This document shows positions 1 to 9,329 of a stretch of DNA of 64,000 bases, piece after piece. This stretch comes from Rhizobiales bacterium NRL2. Lineage in GTDB: Bacteria > Pseudomonadota > Alphaproteobacteria > Minwuiales > Minwuiaceae. Both the position numbers and the translations under genes were made by a program. The stretch covers positions 3,463,031 through 3,527,030 of the forward strand of contig CP016093.1 in NCBI GenBank assembly GCA_001664005.1, in the 5' to 3' direction. Position 1 is the stretch's first letter; every line of letters begins with the position of its first letter. Under the pieces are notes generated by a model. That model was given only the letters and a program-made list of their open reading frames with translations, made no database searches and had not been told where the DNA came from.

Positions 1-2
1 AC

Positions 3-1035
<1,033 letters not shown>

Positions 1036-1043
1036 TTTGGAGC

Positions 1044-1541
1044 GTGGAACGCGACGAACCTGATCTGGAAGTCTGGCGCGTCGAAGTCCGAGCCGGCAAA
1101 AAGCATTTGAAAGACGTCTACAACATCCGAACGCTGGACGACTTTGAAAATAGCATTGGCGATACAATATTAAACAACCTGAACCACATCCGATACGTGT
1201 CCGAAGTCCAAACTGATAGCAATATTACTCGCCGCACTCTTCATCCAATATGGCAATCTGCACTCAAAGCCGCGTCAGGCAACTTACTCGAACACCAATC
1301 TGGACTCACATCGGATCAAATTCGCCATGTTGACAGAACCGGGACCGCATCTCGATATGAGCAGCAAACCATCGGTAACGCAATCGGACTCGCACTATCC
1401 CTCGGAATAAGTTCCACCAACCTGGACGCACTTCACCCAGATCTCATCGCCAATCGCCTGCGTCGGATAATAAGAAACGACAAAACGTCATTTACAAACG
1501 CTGCAAATCGCGCTGCCAACCGCCTTCATTTTAAGAACTAG
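1044..1541 (+). CDS. Hypothetical protein, probably a 5'-truncated gene of the integrated cassette
   Basis: A 165-codon frame opens at GTG 1044, only 9 bp past the 45-bp repeat; the in-frame codon at 1032-1034, inside the repeat, is a stop. No Shine-Dalgarno sequence is evident, and the protein starts abruptly in what looks like mid-domain (EVWRVEVRAGKKHLKD). A missing N-terminus removed at the att junction is therefore likely. The text is faintly reminiscent of C-terminal parts of plasmid or ICE replication/mobilisation proteins, but I cannot assign it. The region is clearly AT-richer than the chromosome to the right. It converges on the radical SAM gene and overlaps its 3' end by 11 bp. Confidence 0.5.
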   Translation: MERDEPDLEVWRVEVRAGKKHLKDVYNIRTLDDFENSIGDTILNNLNHIRYVSEVQTDSNITRRTLHPIWQSALKAASGNLLEHQSGLTSDQIRHVDRTGTASRYEQQTIGNAIGLALSLGISSTNLDALHPDLIANRLRRIIRNDKTSFTNAANRAANRLHFKN

Positions 1542-2748
1542 GGCCATCCTCATAACTGTAAATCTTGTTTCCATTATCATCCAATTTCCCTGTATCCATG
1601 ACTTTCCAAAAACTAGTTGGGCCACCGCGCCAAGAAGGAGCATTCCACTTTTTCTTCAAAAAGTCTAACCACCTATCTGATCCGCTCGCTGCCGGACCCA
1701 GATTCGACCGGGAACGCGAATTCAAATAATTGTCTAACGAATATTCCGACAACCTATTTTCCTCGACAATAAATCTCATGTCTTTCAACCATTTTGACCG
1801 CCGCAATATACCTAGCAAGTTGGTATCAAAAAAACTAGCTTCTCTCAAAAACAGATCCGCGCCATTACAGCATGACAAGAATTCATTGCGAAGCAAAAAT
1901 TCATTATCTGCATGTCCATAGTGAATATCATGACTTCTGGCTACTTCGCACAAATAATCGTGGCCTGATATTTTTTCTTCTGCCGGCAAAATAAATTCTC
2001 GACCATTCCGTGTCGCGCTATGCAGTTTAAAATATTCACGAATATTTGGCAGCTCCCTATCAAGAATTTTTGCTTGCGTAGTTACTCTTTCCATCGGGAG
2101 CTTGAGATACTCTACAGAAACATGGCGGACCCCAACTCTAGCAGCCTGAAGCATCAATCTCTCAGCGCTCTCCTCATGCCCTGGAATTAAGGGTTGGAGC
2201 CGCGCTGAAATTGGAACGCCCACACTGGCCAAGGCCTCAATCGCCGACAGACGGCAAGCCAGATCCCCTACACCGGCCTCAAGTCTCTGTGCCAGCTGTG
2301 GCTCCGCACCAGTAAAGGACACTCGTATGTAAAAATTTCCACGTTGCAACACATCTACATACTCGGTCATTCCAAAAATCGAGCCTTTTGTGCTAATTAT
2401 CGTCGGATAATCGAACTTTTTAAGAATTTCTAGCAAATATAGGGAGATTCTATGCTCTAATTCCCACTCGCTAAAAGGGTCTGTCATTCCACCGAATTGA
2501 ATAGGAATTCTATTCATTAAGAAATAATCTAATGCACTATTTATTTCTCCCCTTGATACACGCTCTAATCGAGCCCTTAAAGAGTCTGGATTTGCCATTT
2601 TCAACTTGGTATTCGGGAAATTTCCCCCTCTACTTTTGGCGAAACAATAAACACAGCCAAATTGACATGCATTATAGGAGTCTAAACGCAGGGGCGTACT
2701 ACAAAAAGGCAATTGACTCGTAACCGATAAGTAATATTTATAGCTCAT
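1531..2748 (-). CDS. Radical SAM protein, SPL/DNA-photolyase-like superfamily
   Basis: A 405-aa protein with the radical SAM cluster motif C28-x3-C32-x2-C35 (ACQFGCVYC) that binds [4Fe-4S] and S-adenosylmethionine. It then shows elements typical of the COG1533-like group: GGMTDPFSEWE at 86-96, ISTKG near 118-122, VSFTGAEPQ near 143-151 and RLQPLIPG at 183-190. The last 150 residues carry further cysteines (C267 and the pair C293-C294) beside a GHADNEF motif, perhaps a second metal site. It is translated after the membrane protein gene, whose stop overlaps this ATG by 4 nt, so the two are coupled. Base composition is AT-rich and the operon lies between two copies of the tRNA-fMet 3' half, so it is imported. 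The substrate is unknown; DNA repair, nucleotide modification or defence are all open. Confidence 0.8.
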   Translation of the reverse strand: MSYKYYLSVTSQLPFCSTPLRLDSYNACQFGCVYCFAKSRGGNFPNTKLKMANPDSLRARLERVSRGEINSALDYFLMNRIPIQFGGMTDPFSEWELEHRISLYLLEILKKFDYPTIISTKGSIFGMTEYVDVLQRGNFYIRVSFTGAEPQLAQRLEAGVGDLACRLSAIEALASVGVPISARLQPLIPGHEESAERLMLQAARVGVRHVSVEYLKLPMERVTTQAKILDRELPNIREYFKLHSATRNGREFILPAEEKISGHDYLCEVARSHDIHYGHADNEFLLRNEFLSCCNGADLFLREASFFDTNLLGILRRSKWLKDMRFIVEENRLSEYSLDNYLNSRSRSNLGPAASGSDRWLDFLKKKWNAPSWRGGPTSFWKVMDTGKLDDNGNKIYSYEDGPSS

Positions 2749-3521
2749 CTATTCATCATAAAATACTGTATTATTGAGTATATGTTCTGTCCGACTGCAA
2801 ACGCAAATAACAACACCGCTACGACCATAAGAATCCAAACTAAATTACGTGATATCGGCCTACTTCCAGACAGCTTTCCAAACAATTCCCAAAATATATC
2901 TCCAACAACATCATCTTTTTCCCCCTCCTTTAAGCACACCTCATAGCTACTCGACAGTGTGCCGAAAACCCAAACAGTCCCCCGTTTCGCGACTACAGGC
3001 TCGTGGCTAAAATTACCCACTTTTGGGATAGAATCTAGCGGTTTTGCGTATCCTTTGGCCTTCAGTCTCTCCAACAATCCCTTTTTATCGCCAATAATCT
3101 GCCATGCATAATATAATTCCCAAACAATCCAACGAGCAGAATGCTTGCTTTCTGAATATATTCCATAACTACCATACTTTTTTATGAAACCAGGACATCT
3201 AATAACATAAATTGAAAGGGACATAGCATATAGAAAAGATGATAACCATAATATTTCCCAGTTAAATGGAAGTGTTGTCTTAATAGTATGGGCGTTATTA
3301 GAAATTAATATCTGAATTTCTGAAGGAATCTCAGATAGTGCGTGGGCAACAATTGGAACAAGGGCAAACCACGACACAAAAAAACGAATCGCAGATAGTT
3401 TGAAAAAGGCAGCCAGTTCCTGCCAGTGACCGCGAACCCTTGTCCACTGTTCCCAAATAGTCGTAATTTGCTGGCAAACATTAATCATTTGGAGGACGTT
3501 TCGATCTCTCTCAATCCACAT
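2745..3521 (-). CDS. Unknown membrane protein, partner of the radical SAM gene
   Basis: A 258-aa protein I do not recognise. Hydrophobic segments are visible at about 43-62, 87-107 and 227-250, with a mostly soluble, charged stretch of about 115 residues between the second and third. The C-terminus is a short tail (YFMMNR) straight after the last membrane segment. It is the first gene of a two-gene AT-rich operon; its TGA overlaps the radical SAM ATG. No strong Shine-Dalgarno precedes ATG 3521, and ATG 3488 is an alternative start that leaves the membrane segments intact. The coupling suggests that both proteins act in one pathway, perhaps with the radical SAM enzyme at the membrane. Function is unknown. 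Confidence 0.65.
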   Translation of the reverse strand: MWIERDRNVLQMINVCQQITTIWEQWTRVRGHWQELAAFFKLSAIRFFVSWFALVPIVAHALSEIPSEIQILISNNAHTIKTTLPFNWEILWLSSFLYAMSLSIYVIRCPGFIKKYGSYGIYSESKHSARWIVWELYYAWQIIGDKKGLLERLKAKGYAKPLDSIPKVGNFSHEPVVAKRGTVWVFGTLSSSYEVCLKEGEKDDVVGDIFWELFGKLSGSRPISRNLVWILMVVAVLLFAFAVGQNIYSIIQYFMMNR

Positions 3522-3742
3522 TCAGATATTGTACTGAATTCATACCTGTCTTGACCAAAATTGCACTCCGTTCTCACGTCATCATAAGGCGATGGCACTA
3601 GGGAAGCGCGCGCCATTGGTCATACGCTGCGACCGCACACCACTGATTCCACATGATGACTATCGTGCATTTCCGGGAGCAAATTTCCAACGGCGAACAT
3701 TGTTGGATTGAGAGAGACGCTCCAGACTGCTTCCGGAAACGA

Positions 3743-3778
3743 ATCAAGGGGTCACGCGATTTCGCGTAACCCCTTGAT
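3743..3778 (-). terminator. Rho-independent-like terminator downstream of tRNA-fMet
   Basis: Near-perfect inverted repeat: arm ATCAAGGGGT at 3743-3752 pairs with ACCCCTTGAT at 3769-3778, and inner arms ACGCGA (3754-3759) and TCGCGT (3762-3767) extend the stem. It lies 5 bp beyond the tRNA 3' end and is followed on the minus strand by a short T-containing run. The rest of 3522-3742 shows nothing I can support. Confidence 0.7.
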
Positions 3779-3782
3779 ATTG

Positions 3783-3860
<78 letters not shown>

Positions 3861-3927
3861 TCAGTGGTGCGGAGCGCTGATATAGACCCTGGCAGAGGGC
3901 TTGTGAACCCCTCTGACCCGAAAAATC

Positions 3928-4896
3928 CTACAGTCCCGTGACACCGCCCCGGCGGCCGCGGAAACGCTGCGTCAAGCGGTCGAAGGCGGGCACCACGCCC
4001 TCGGGCGCCAGCATGATCAGGGCGATCAGGACGAAGCCGTAGAGCGGGAAAGCGACGTAGCTCGAGAGCGATGCCGACAGCGACGAGACCGCGGCCAGCA
4101 CCACCGCGCCGGCGAAAGCGCCCCTGAGCGTGGCGATGCCGCCGGCCACTGCCCCGATCAGCAGACTGATGGAGAAGAAGACCGAATAGGCGTCCGGGGC
4201 CACGAAGTCGGTCAGCAGCCCGCCCAGCGCCCCGGCAATGCCGGTCACGGCGCCCGACAGCCCGAACGCCAGCGAGCGCCAGAGCGTCACGTGCAGCCCC
4301 ATGGTCGAGGCCGCGAGCGGATGGTCCTTCACCGCCCGGAAGGCGCGCCCGAAGCGACCGTCGACCACATTGCGCAGCAACCAGAAGACGACGCCCGTTG
4401 TGGTCAGGGCGACGAACCACCACCACTGATCGTCGCTGAGCCCCAGCCCCGCCGGCGCGGCCGGCCGCTCCAGGTAGATGCCCTGCACCCCACCCGTCCA
4501 CGGCGCCAGGATGTCGGACTTCAGCAGCCGCGGCATGGAGACGGCGAGTCCCCAGGTCAGCAGGGCGAGATGCACCGGGCCCAGCCGCGCCGCCGGCCAG
4601 CCGAACAGGAATCCGACCGCGAAACCGCTCAGGCCGGCCAGCGGAATGGCGAGATAGGGGGAGATCCCGGCCTCGACCCCTGCGACGCCCACCGTGTAGG
4701 CGCCCAGGGCGAAGAAGGCGCTGTGCCCGATGGAGAACAGCCCGGCGACCCCGGTCAGCAGGTTGAGGCCGGCGATGGCGATAGCCATGACCAGAAGCTG
4801 CGTCAGGCCATAGAGCGTATAGCCCTCGACCAGGAACGGCACGATGCAGGCGGCGGCGAGACCGCCGGCGAGCCCGATGCGGGCGGTTTGGCTCAT
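3928..4896 (-). CDS. livM: Branched-chain amino acid ABC transporter permease (LivM-like)
   Basis: A 322-aa polytopic membrane protein with the LivM signature GLNLLTGVAGLFSIGHSAFF near residues 43-62 and multiple hydrophobic segments. LivM pairs with LivH to form the inner-membrane channel of HAAT-family importers for leucine, isoleucine, valine or related compounds. No livH, livG, livF or binding-protein gene lies in the window. Upstream on the same strand there is only a VOC-domain relic and then an acyl-CoA ligase, so this is either an orphan or the remnant of a rearranged cluster. It begins at ATG 4896, about 20 bp after the relic's stop. Family call secure; substrate unknown. Confidence 0.9.
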   Translation of the reverse strand: MSQTARIGLAGGLAAACIVPFLVEGYTLYGLTQLLVMAIAIAGLNLLTGVAGLFSIGHSAFFALGAYTVGVAGVEAGISPYLAIPLAGLSGFAVGFLFGWPAARLGPVHLALLTWGLAVSMPRLLKSDILAPWTGGVQGIYLERPAAPAGLGLSDDQWWWFVALTTTGVVFWLLRNVVDGRFGRAFRAVKDHPLAASTMGLHVTLWRSLAFGLSGAVTGIAGALGGLLTDFVAPDAYSVFFSISLLIGAVAGGIATLRGAFAGAVVLAAVSSLSASLSSYVAFPLYGFVLIALIMLAPEGVVPAFDRLTQRFRGRRGGVTGL

Positions 4897-4917
4897 GGCG
4901 CGCTCAGCCGCCGCCGA

Positions 4918-4998
4918 TCATCGGGCGCAGAAATCCGCTGTCGCCTCGATGGCGGCGACGGTCAGCACCAGGTGGTCGAGCCGGTCGATGGCGATCAT
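4918..4998 (-). pseudogene. Relic of a VOC (glyoxalase/bleomycin-resistance) family gene, N-terminal fragment
   Basis: A 26-codon minus-strand frame starting at ATG 4998 reads MIAIDRLDHLVLTVAAIEA and continues TADFCAR before a TGA. This closely follows the usual VOC-family opening (DHLVLTV..I..T..FY) and then stops, where a real protein would run on for about 100 residues. I read it as the start of a deleted gene. It sits directly upstream of livM, consistent with a deletion scar. A chance match cannot be excluded for so short a frame. Confidence 0.45.
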
Positions 4999-5072
4999 GC
5001 GGGCGCGCCCCTCCTCCGGGCGGCGGGAGACTTACACCGCCCCGCCGCGCGCCGCAATCGCAGGACCGCGGA

Positions 5073-6632
5073 TCAACTCACCTGCTTGCCCCGGCCTTCC
5101 CAGAAGGGCTTGCGCAGCTCCGTCTTCAGGATCTTGCCGGCGCCGGACAGCGGCATCGGTTCGTCGCGGAAGGAGACGCTGCGCGGGCACTTGTAGTTGG
5201 CGATCAGCTCGTGACAGAAGTCGATGATCTCGCGCTCGCTCGCGCTCCGGCCCTCGTGGCAGCGGACGATGGCGTGGACGCGCTCGCCCCACTTGTCGTC
5301 GGGCACGCCGATCACCGCGCACTCGACCACCGCCGGGTGCTGGTAGACCGCGTTCTCCACCTCCGCCGAATAGACGTTCTCGCCGCCGGAGATGATCATG
5401 TCCTTCACGCGGTCGACGATGTAGACGAAGCCGTCCTCATCCATGTAGCCGCCGTCGCCCGTGTGGACCCAGCCCCCGCGCAGGGTTTCGGCAGAAAGCT
5501 CGGGCTTGTTCCAGTAGCCCTGCATGACGTTCGGCCCCCTGGCGCAGACCTCGCCTACCGTGCCGCGGGACACGTCGTTGTCGTTCTCGTCCCTGATCGT
5601 CAGTTCGATGCCGATGGCGGCGCGGCCCACGGACTTGGCCTTGCCCTGGTCGTCGAAGGTGTGCAGGTGCGGCTTCAGGATCGTCAGCAGCGGCGAACAT
5701 TCCGTCTGGCCATAGGCGTGATAGAAGCCGACCGAGGGGATCAGCTCCATGGCCTTGCGGATCACCGCCTCCGGCATGGGCGAGGCGCCGTAGAGGATGC
5801 CGCGCATGCTGGAGAGGTCGCGCTTCGCAATGTCGGGATGGTTGACGACCATGTTCATCATCGTCGGCACGAACAGGCCGTTGGTCACCCGATGCGTCTC
5901 GATGGCCGCCAACGCCTCGCCGGGGTCAAACTTCGGGATGAAGCGGTGGCTGCCGCCCAGCATGGTGGCGGCGAAGGTCGCCGTGCCGTCCGCCAGGTGG
6001 AACATCGGCGCGGAATGCAGCCAGATCATGTCCTCCTGGAAGTCCATCTCCGGAATCACGTGCAGGGCGTTGGAAACGAGGTTGCGGTGGCTCAGCATCA
6101 CGCCCTTGGAGACGCCCGTGGTCCCGCCAGTATAGAACAGCCCGGCCAGATCCTCGCCGGCGCGGCCGGCGTCTTCCATCGGTGCACTGCCCTCGATCAG
6201 GCTCTCGTAGTGGACCAGCCCGTCCGGCGCCTCCCCGTCGCCGACATAGACGATGGTCTCGACCGAGGGCATCTGGCCCTCCAGCCGCGGCAGGAAGGGC
6301 AGGAAGTCGTCGTCGATGAACAGCACCCGGCTTTCCGAATCGCCCAGCCAGTAGGCGACCTCCGGCGGCGCGAGCCGGGTGTTGACGGGCACGAACACCG
6401 CCCCCGCCCAGGGCACGGCGAAGAAATACTCCAGATAGCGGTCGGAGTTGTTGGCCAGCAGCGCCACGCGGTCGCCCTCCCCGACGCCCAGGCCGCGGAT
6501 GCCCGCCGCCAGCCGGGCGATGCGGTCCCAGAACGCGCTCCAGCTGCGGGTGCGGTCGCCGAACACCGTGGCGGCGTCGTTGCGCCGGACCTGGGCGGCG
6601 CGGCGGATGAATTGCGTCAGCGCCATCTGCAT
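5073..6632 (-). CDS. Long-chain acyl-CoA ligase (AMP-dependent synthetase)
   Basis: 519 aa of the ANL adenylating superfamily, which activates a carboxylic acid with ATP and then forms the CoA thioester in the cytoplasm. The phosphate-binding motif YTGGTTGVSKG is near residue 168, followed by HAYGQTE, the hinge region GDGGYMDEDGFVYIVDR, then KDMIISGGENVY, and the C-terminal catalytic lysine in GAGKILKTEL. Length is normal for the family. A GGGGAGG Shine-Dalgarno lies upstream of ATG 6632. The acid substrate cannot be read from sequence; fatty or aromatic acids are both possible. Confidence 0.9.
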   Translation of the reverse strand: MQMALTQFIRRAAQVRRNDAATVFGDRTRSWSAFWDRIARLAAGIRGLGVGEGDRVALLANNSDRYLEYFFAVPWAGAVFVPVNTRLAPPEVAYWLGDSESRVLFIDDDFLPFLPRLEGQMPSVETIVYVGDGEAPDGLVHYESLIEGSAPMEDAGRAGEDLAGLFYTGGTTGVSKGVMLSHRNLVSNALHVIPEMDFQEDMIWLHSAPMFHLADGTATFAATMLGGSHRFIPKFDPGEALAAIETHRVTNGLFVPTMMNMVVNHPDIAKRDLSSMRGILYGASPMPEAVIRKAMELIPSVGFYHAYGQTECSPLLTILKPHLHTFDDQGKAKSVGRAAIGIELTIRDENDNDVSRGTVGEVCARGPNVMQGYWNKPELSAETLRGGWVHTGDGGYMDEDGFVYIVDRVKDMIISGGENVYSAEVENAVYQHPAVVECAVIGVPDDKWGERVHAIVRCHEGRSASEREIIDFCHELIANYKCPRSVSFRDEPMPLSGAGKILKTELRKPFWEGRGKQVS

Positions 6633-6753
6633 GGCCGTTCTCCTCCCCTGTGTATTCGTTGCGCGAAACTCTAGAACAGTCGCCGGGGCCGTGTCAGCGG
6701 GTCTCCGCCGCAGATCAGGCCAGCGGCGCAGCGTCGGCCAACGTTGTCCGCGG

Positions 6754-8034
6754 TCAGTCCTGCGCCGGACCGAAGCGGGCTTCCCGCCAGGCGGTCGGGG
6801 ACTTCGGCAGGACGATCAGCGCAGTGGCGATCAGACAGAGGATCGCGCCGACCATGATCGGCCACTGGTAGGTGCCGAAGATGTCGTAGAGATAGCCTGC
6901 GATCGCCGGCCCGAGCAGCGCGCCCAGCGCGACCGATGCATAGACATTGCCGACGATGCTGCCGATATGGCCGACGCCGAAATAATCGGCGAGGACCGTC
7001 GGCGACAACGCGACGAAACCGCCGTAGAGCGTGCCGAAGGCGATGGAGAAGGTCATCAGCTCGATGAAGGTGGTGGCGAAGTTCCAGCCCACGAAGCCGA
7101 CGGCCAGCCCGAGATAGAGAAAGGCGAGCACCGGCTGGCGGCCCCAGGCCTGAGCGACAGGGCCCAGCGCCATGCGGCCGAAGATGGAGCCGATGCCGAC
7201 ACCGCTGAAGACCGTCGCCGCCTCCGCGGGCGACAGGCCGAGGTCCAGCGCGAAAGGCACCAGATGGCCGAAGGGCACGAAGAGACCGATCGAGATCGTC
7301 GAGGCGCTGACCAGGATCATCCAGAACGGAAGGGTCCGCCGCGCTTCGCGCACACTGAGCGACGGGCCGCCCTCGGCGCCGCCCGGCGCACGGTCGGCGC
7401 CGTCCGGGAACTGGCCCCGGGAAGCGGGCGAATTGACCAGCACCGCGCCCGCCGCCACGCCCAGCACGGCGACGACGACCGCCAGGCCCACATAGGCCGT
7501 TCGCCAGTCCGACACCACGATCAGCTCGTGCGCGACCAGCGGCCCGAAAAAGGTGCCGACGCCGATGCCGGTGATGGCCAGGCCCGAGGCGGTGGACCTT
7601 TTCCGCGCGAACCAGCGCTGCACCACGCCGACGGCCGGTACGTACATGCAGCCAACGCCGACGCCGACGCCCAGGCCATAGCCCCAGTAGACCTGCCACA
7701 GCGACTCCGCGCGGGAGGCCAGCAACAGCCCGGCCGCGCAGACCAGGGTGCCGAAAATCACCACCGGGCGCGCGCCGATGCGGTCGCTCGCCGTGCCGCT
7801 CCAGAGCCCCAGAAAGAAGTAGAGAAAGCCGGAAATCGACAGGATCATCGAGGTGTCGCCGCGGCCGGCGGCGAACTCGCTGGCTAGAGGTTCGAAGAAG
7901 ACAGGGAAGCTGTAGGCCGCGCCGAATCCGGCCATCATCACGACGAACGCCGCCACCACCATGTACCAGCCGTGAAACGGCCGGCGTCCGGTTTCGCGCC
8001 GTTCTCCCGTCAGTTCGATCGCGGAATCCGCCAT
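6754..8034 (-). CDS. Major facilitator superfamily transporter
   Basis: About 426 aa with roughly twelve hydrophobic segments, starting at ATG 8034 behind a strong GGGAGGGGGGAG Shine-Dalgarno; the longer upstream frame has no such signal. The opening (HGWYMVVAAFVVMMAGFGAAY) and the paired-domain layout resemble the oxalate/formate-antiporter-like and monocarboxylate branch of MFS. A small organic acid is thus a likely substrate. It is divergent from the ThDP decarboxylase genes at 8119, suggesting that the carrier and enzyme serve one pathway (inference). Confidence 0.85.
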   Translation of the reverse strand: MADSAIELTGERRETGRRPFHGWYMVVAAFVVMMAGFGAAYSFPVFFEPLASEFAAGRGDTSMILSISGFLYFFLGLWSGTASDRIGARPVVIFGTLVCAAGLLLASRAESLWQVYWGYGLGVGVGVGCMYVPAVGVVQRWFARKRSTASGLAITGIGVGTFFGPLVAHELIVVSDWRTAYVGLAVVVAVLGVAAGAVLVNSPASRGQFPDGADRAPGGAEGGPSLSVREARRTLPFWMILVSASTISIGLFVPFGHLVPFALDLGLSPAEAATVFSGVGIGSIFGRMALGPVAQAWGRQPVLAFLYLGLAVGFVGWNFATTFIELMTFSIAFGTLYGGFVALSPTVLADYFGVGHIGSIVGNVYASVALGALLGPAIAGYLYDIFGTYQWPIMVGAILCLIATALIVLPKSPTAWREARFGPAQD

Positions 8035-8118
8035 TGTCTCCCCCCTCCCGGCGGTCAGTCTGGGTGGACGCGCGCAAATCCGCAACTATCATCCCGCAGG
8101 CTTGAGGGGAGGGTCGAA

Positions 8119-8631
8119 TTGGACGACTGGCAGGACGGAATCTATCGCGAACTGAAGAATGCCGGGGTCCGGCAGGTGGCCTATGTGCCCGATGCCGGGC
8201 ATCGCAGCCTGATCGACGCCTGCCGCGCCGACGGCGACATGGCGGCCATTCCCCTGACCACGGAAATGGAAGGGCCGGCGGTCCTGGCCGGCGCCTGGCT
8301 GGGCGGCGAGAAGGGCGTGCTGCTGATGCAGTCGAGCGGTGTCGGCAACTGCCCCAACATGATCGCGACCGCCGTGACCTGCCGCTTTCCGCTGCTGATG
8401 CTGGTGACCATGCGCGGCGAACATGGCGAGTTCAATCCATGGCAGTTGCCCATGGGCGGAGCCGCGGGGCCGATGCTGGAGCAGATGGGCACGCGCGTCT
8501 TCCGCGCGGAAACGCCCGGAAGCGTCGCCGAAACCGTGCGCGCCGCTGCCGGCATCGCCTTCGAGGGGCTGATGCCCGTCGCGGTCCTGCTGGCGCAGAA
8601 GCTGATCGGCACCAAGACATTCGGGAAGTGA
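8119..8631 (+). CDS. ThDP decarboxylase alpha subunit (sulfopyruvate/phosphonopyruvate decarboxylase type)
   Basis: 170 aa from TTG 8119, chosen because GAGGGGAGGG ends a few bases upstream and because the protein then begins at the usual place for this family. It is the N-terminal pyrimidine-binding half of a split ThDP enzyme: VPDAGHRSLIDAC, then the catalytic-glutamate region LTTEMEGPAVLAGAW and the stretch MQSSGVGNCPNM. The 3' end lies 4 bp before the beta-subunit ATG. In coenzyme M synthesis the pair ComDE decarboxylates sulfopyruvate; in bacteria such pairs also act on phosphonopyruvate or related acids. No comABC or phosphonate genes are seen nearby, so the substrate is open. Confidence 0.85.
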   Translation: MDDWQDGIYRELKNAGVRQVAYVPDAGHRSLIDACRADGDMAAIPLTTEMEGPAVLAGAWLGGEKGVLLMQSSGVGNCPNMIATAVTCRFPLLMLVTMRGEHGEFNPWQLPMGGAAGPMLEQMGTRVFRAETPGSVAETVRAAAGIAFEGLMPVAVLLAQKLIGTKTFGK

Positions 8632-8635
8632 GGCC

Positions 8636-9244
8636 ATGAACGAACGCGCCAACGATTATCCGATTCGCCGCCGCGAACTGGCCGCCGCCATCATGGCCGA
8701 CAACCCGGACGCCCTGTTTATCGCCGGACTCGGCGCCACGGCCTGGGACCTGACGGCTGCAGGCGACCGGCCGACGACCTTTCCGCTGTGGGGCGCGATG
8801 GGCGGCGCGGCGGCGATGGGGCTGGGTCTCGCCCTGGCCCAGCCGGACAGGCGCGTCATCGTTGTCACCGGCGACGGCGAGCAGCTCATGGGTCTGGGGG
8901 CGCTGGCGACGATCGCCGTGCAGCGGCCCGCCAACCTGGCCGTCGTTGTCTTCGACAACGAATCCTATGGCGAGACCGGCATGCAGGCGACCCACACCGC
9001 CGCCGGGGTGGACCTCGCCGGCGTGGCCCGCGCCGCGGGCTTCCCTCTGGTGCGGACGGCGGCGACGCCCGAGGACGCCCGGGCGGTGCTGCCCGACATC
9101 CGGGCGGGCCGCGGCCCGGTCTTCGCAGCGTTCAAGGTGCGCGCCGAAGTTCTGCCCTTCGCCCTGCCGCCCAAGGACGGCGCCTGGTTGAAGGACCGCT
9201 TCCGCCGCGCGCTGCTGGGTCCGGCCGCCGTGGGCGAGACGTGA
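8636..9244 (+). CDS. ThDP decarboxylase beta subunit (sulfopyruvate/phosphonopyruvate decarboxylase type)
   Basis: 202 aa, the diphosphate-binding half of the split enzyme. The ThDP motif begins at GDGEQLMGLGALATIA and ends about 28 residues later with the Asn in FDNESYG; GAMGGAAAMGLGLALAQP precedes it. It forms one transcription unit with the alpha subunit (4-bp gap). An active site forms where the alpha and beta chains meet. A fusion ancestor is common in this family, but here the two halves are separate. Confidence 0.87.
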   Translation: MNERANDYPIRRRELAAAIMADNPDALFIAGLGATAWDLTAAGDRPTTFPLWGAMGGAAAMGLGLALAQPDRRVIVVTGDGEQLMGLGALATIAVQRPANLAVVVFDNESYGETGMQATHTAAGVDLAGVARAAGFPLVRTAATPEDARAVLPDIRAGRGPVFAAFKVRAEVLPFALPPKDGAWLKDRFRRALLGPAAVGET

Positions 9245-9329
9245 CCGCGGCGACAGCCGCAGCCCCTTGGCGCATCGGCGCACTGCCGTTAGTTTCGGCG
9301 CGATTTCCCGGAACGGACAAGAGAGCATC

